Shown here: one piece after another, positions 62,161-64,000 of the stretch
How the letters are laid out: every line of letters starts with the position of its first letter
Position numbering within the stretch: the stretch's first letter is position 1
Source of the DNA: Trema orientale
Taxonomy: Eukaryota > Streptophyta > Magnoliopsida > Rosales > Cannabaceae
Assembly (NCBI GenBank): GCA_002914845.1
Contig: JXTC01000038.1
Span: 1,188,490-1,252,489 of the forward strand
Direction of reading: 5' to 3'
Length of the DNA: 64,000 bases
Translations under genes and position numbers: made by a program
The notes under the pieces: generated by a model
The model's database searches: none
The model's input: the letters and a program-made list of their open reading frames with translations, nothing else
What the model was told of the DNA's origin: nothing

Positions 62161-62694
62161 GCATGGAAGAGATACGTCTTTGAGAACCAGATAACAAATA
62201 GGAAGGTAAATACGCACAAAACAGTTCATGAGGTAATGACAGTTATAAATAAGAAATTAACAGAGGAGCAGAAGCAGTTGTTTACACAAACATGTTTCGG
62301 CCATTTTTTGGATGTGCCGTATGTGACACAGTCTGAACAGATATTATACAACACGATAATGAGGCAGGTATATTATAAGGAGTCCAAGAAGGGTAATGAT
62401 GAAGACATTGAAATTGATGTATGTGGCATCTTAGTACCCTTCATGAAGGTGCACATGGTGCTTATATCCAGATTAAAAATGCATAGAGACAGCAACATCA
62501 ATATGATGAAGCTCGGAGATGTATCAGGGTCAAGTACTTCGGCTCAAAAAAGAACATCAAGCGAGAAACACTTGATGTTATTTACCATAGCATCCAAGCT
62601 GCAACGGATGAGGATACCGTATAGCTTGCCCTGTTGTACTTTCTTGCACTAGGGTTGTTGTCGAATGTGAAGAGCGCCTTGGAGAAACTTCGGT
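62161..62694 (+). pseudogene. DUF1985-like domain fragment of a Mutator-carried gene
   Basis: After a TTTTTCAG acceptor an open frame reads AWKRYVFENQITNRKVNTHK, KKLTEEQKQLFTQTCFGHFL and DVPYVTQSEQILYNTIMRQV. LTEEQ..LF..TCFGHFLD...... LLLREV-like order is typical of DUF1985, the N-terminal domain of Ulp1-protease-like genes spread by plant Mutator-like elements. The central part is shortened. Near 62540-62580 the frame changes, and TDEDTV, a stop, then LALLYFLALGLLSNVKSALE follows, which is the conserved end of DUF1985. The protease domain is absent. Sequence then switches abruptly into the opposite-strand transposase fragment. Confidence 0.6.
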
Positions 62695-63425
62695 AAGACA
62701 TCCAGTTCATTCGAATAAGGAGGGATAACTGAATTAGCACTATAATTGTTTGCACCTTCAGAAGCAGTCCCTCTGTTACTTAACTCAACTCCTTGGGTAC
62801 TCATAGTACCGTGGCTTGCTCTTGTATTGACTCTATCATTGATTTTTTCTTCCACTACTAGTGTCTCAAACTCAGAGATGTCTTCCAAACCAGTCACCCC
62901 ATACTCACTAACAAACAACCTTGTGGAATAATCATATCCTCCCATCTCAGCTGCCTCAAGATTATCATTCTCATGTCTTGCCAGATCAACTGGCTCAAGA
63001 TTCTGCTCTACATGTGTTGGCATATCAAGGTTATAGGTATTACTATTTGGAGGACGGAAACGGATTTCATGAGGAAGTACTCTAAATTTGTTGGTTCAAC
63101 CTTCATGTAACATGGTCATGGGCTCCCTAATTATGTCAACATAAAGGGGAAACTTTATCTTGTCAAGTTCATTCTTCTTTAGGTCAATGTAGAATTTGAC
63201 AGCACGGTCATTCACAATCTTTACAGGCGAGATTCCCAATTCATAAGTATAGTTAAGCTCTAACGTGTGAGTTTCAGGTTTCAATTCAGGTGCTTCATAC
63301 AATATCTCCAAACTCATATATGATGAGTTAATAGGAACTAACATATCCATGCTTTGACAATTAGTGTAAGCGTAATTTTCGTCCCATATACCATTATACT
63401 TCACAAAAACATTAATATTTGCCAT
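62649..63425 (-). pseudogene. MuDR-type transposase N-terminal fragment
   Basis: The - strand frame from 63425 reads MANINVFVKYNGIWDENYAY, LVPINSSYMSLEILYEAPEL, PETHTLELNYTYELGISPVK and VKFYIDLKKNELDKIKFPLY. This is the N-terminal domain typical of plant MuDR-like (MULE) transposases. A stop at 63096 and a frame change follow, then a Glu/Asn-rich region (63023-62649, starting MPTHVEQNLEPVDLARHEND) ends near DVLPKFLQGALH. The catalytic DDE core and the SWIM zinc finger are missing. It faces the DUF1985-like fragment, so this looks like an internally deleted element. Confidence 0.65.
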
Positions 63426-63489
63426 CCCTGTAGAAAATTTAAGTTCGAAAAAAAAAATCAGTCAAAATTACTACAAATAGGATTATAAT

Positions 63490-63905
63490 GTTACATATAG
63501 AGTTAGGTCAAGTTTTGCTTGACGTATTAAGGTCAAGCTGGGCCTGACCTTAATATGTCAAGCAAAATTTGACCTTTAATAAGTAAAACAAAACTGATGA
63601 AGTTTATGGTCAAGAAAATCCGGACCTACATAGGTCAAGTGCAGCTTGACCTTAATATGTAAAGCAAAACTTGTCAGACGGAGGTCAAGTTTTAGATGAT
63701 CCAAATCGGTCAAGTTCATCTTGGCCTATTAAGGTCAAGGACCTTGACTTTAATAGGTCAACCAAAACTTGTCCTATTAGAATCAATAATATTTCGATCA
63801 CTATAGGTCAAGAGTATATTGACCTAAGGTCATGACAATCTTGACCTCTAGTATACAGGTCATGCTTTTCTTGACCATTAGGTAGGAACAATTTGACCTG
63901 CGATG
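63490..63905. repeat. Right array of GGTCAAG / CTTGACC dyads (W-box-like)
   Basis: About 18 copies of TTGAC or its complement were counted by eye in 415 bp, again as facing pairs (for example GGTCAAGTTTTGCTTGACG and GGTCAAGTGCAGCTTGACC). It lies upstream of the MuDR-type reading frame, where a promoter is expected. The units are less regular than on the left. The short phrase TTTGACCTGCGATG occurs in both arrays (about 61778 and 63892). Confidence 0.8.
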
Positions 63906-64000
63906 TGTAAAAGATCATTACAAAGATACACAGTAAGGCACTCGTTAACCTTGTAAAAGCGGAAAGTAGAGGAAAATTTAAACTTTCTATTTAGTTCTGA
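63906..64000. other. Right edge of the window
   Basis: AT-rich sequence with no recognised feature. The outer end of the Mutator-like region may lie beyond the window. Confidence 0.4.

Noticed and set aside
61540..63905. CRISPR-like array
   Set aside because: The repeats are short inverted dyads with irregular spacing in a plant nuclear genome beside transposon genes. CRISPR arrays do not occur here.

Overview
This window is nuclear DNA from a flowering plant, most likely a woody or otherwise repeat-rich eudicot. The genes have many short, AT-rich introns with GT-AG ends. The products are plant-type: an organellar GatA, a peroxisomal citrate synthase with a PTS2 signal, plant COQ3 and an F-box family. 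The spaces between genes hold plant transposable-element types: a chromodomain Ty3/gypsy element, LINE and SINE remnants, hAT-like, Mutator-like and MITE elements. The species cannot be fixed from the sequence alone.

Layout. 1-2.8 kb: the 3' part of ARPC1 (Arp2/3 complex, + strand). 3.3-13 kb: two diverged tandem copies of an F-box gene on the - strand. The first is broken by one in-frame TGA and the second is intact. Each copy carries the same fossil piece of an FtsH-type AAA protease downstream. 13-22.3 kb: a gene-poor stretch with SINEs, LINE remnants, a GC-rich hAT-like element, a dead DUF962 (Mpo1-like) fragment and MITEs. 22.4-26.9 kb: GatA (+). 28.2-34.1 kb: a decayed chromovirus with two LTRs. 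34.9-36.2 kb: a third, heavily decayed F-box copy. 36.3-38.9 kb: a SINE and two consecutive tandem-repeat arrays. 39.8-43.1 kb: COQ3 (+). 44.6-49 kb: peroxisomal citrate synthase (+). 51.9-53.9 kb: V-ATPase subunit D (+) with a leader intron. 54.4-55.4 kb: a 0.93-kb almost fully palindromic element flanked by a perfect 9-bp duplication. 56-58.7 kb: an Elongin-A-like gene (-). 60.5-64 kb: a small foldback element, then a deleted Mutator-like region with a DUF1985-like fragment, a MuDR-type N-terminal domain and two dense arrays of GGTCAAG/CTTGACC motifs.

The housekeeping genes (ARPC1, GatA, COQ3, CSY, VHA-D, Elongin A) are unrelated in function and form no operon-like unit. Exon boundaries were placed by hand from splice signals and protein-family similarity. 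For every fully contained spliced gene the exon lengths add up to an intact frame: GatA 550 aa, COQ3 311 aa, CSY 514 aa and Elongin-A-like 209 aa. The most unusual material is the W-box-like dyad arrays at 61.5-62.1 and 63.5-63.9 kb, the giant palindrome after VHA-D, the higher-order repeat with an embedded mini-exon at 37.3-38.5 kb, and the FtsH fossil shared by the F-box duplicates.
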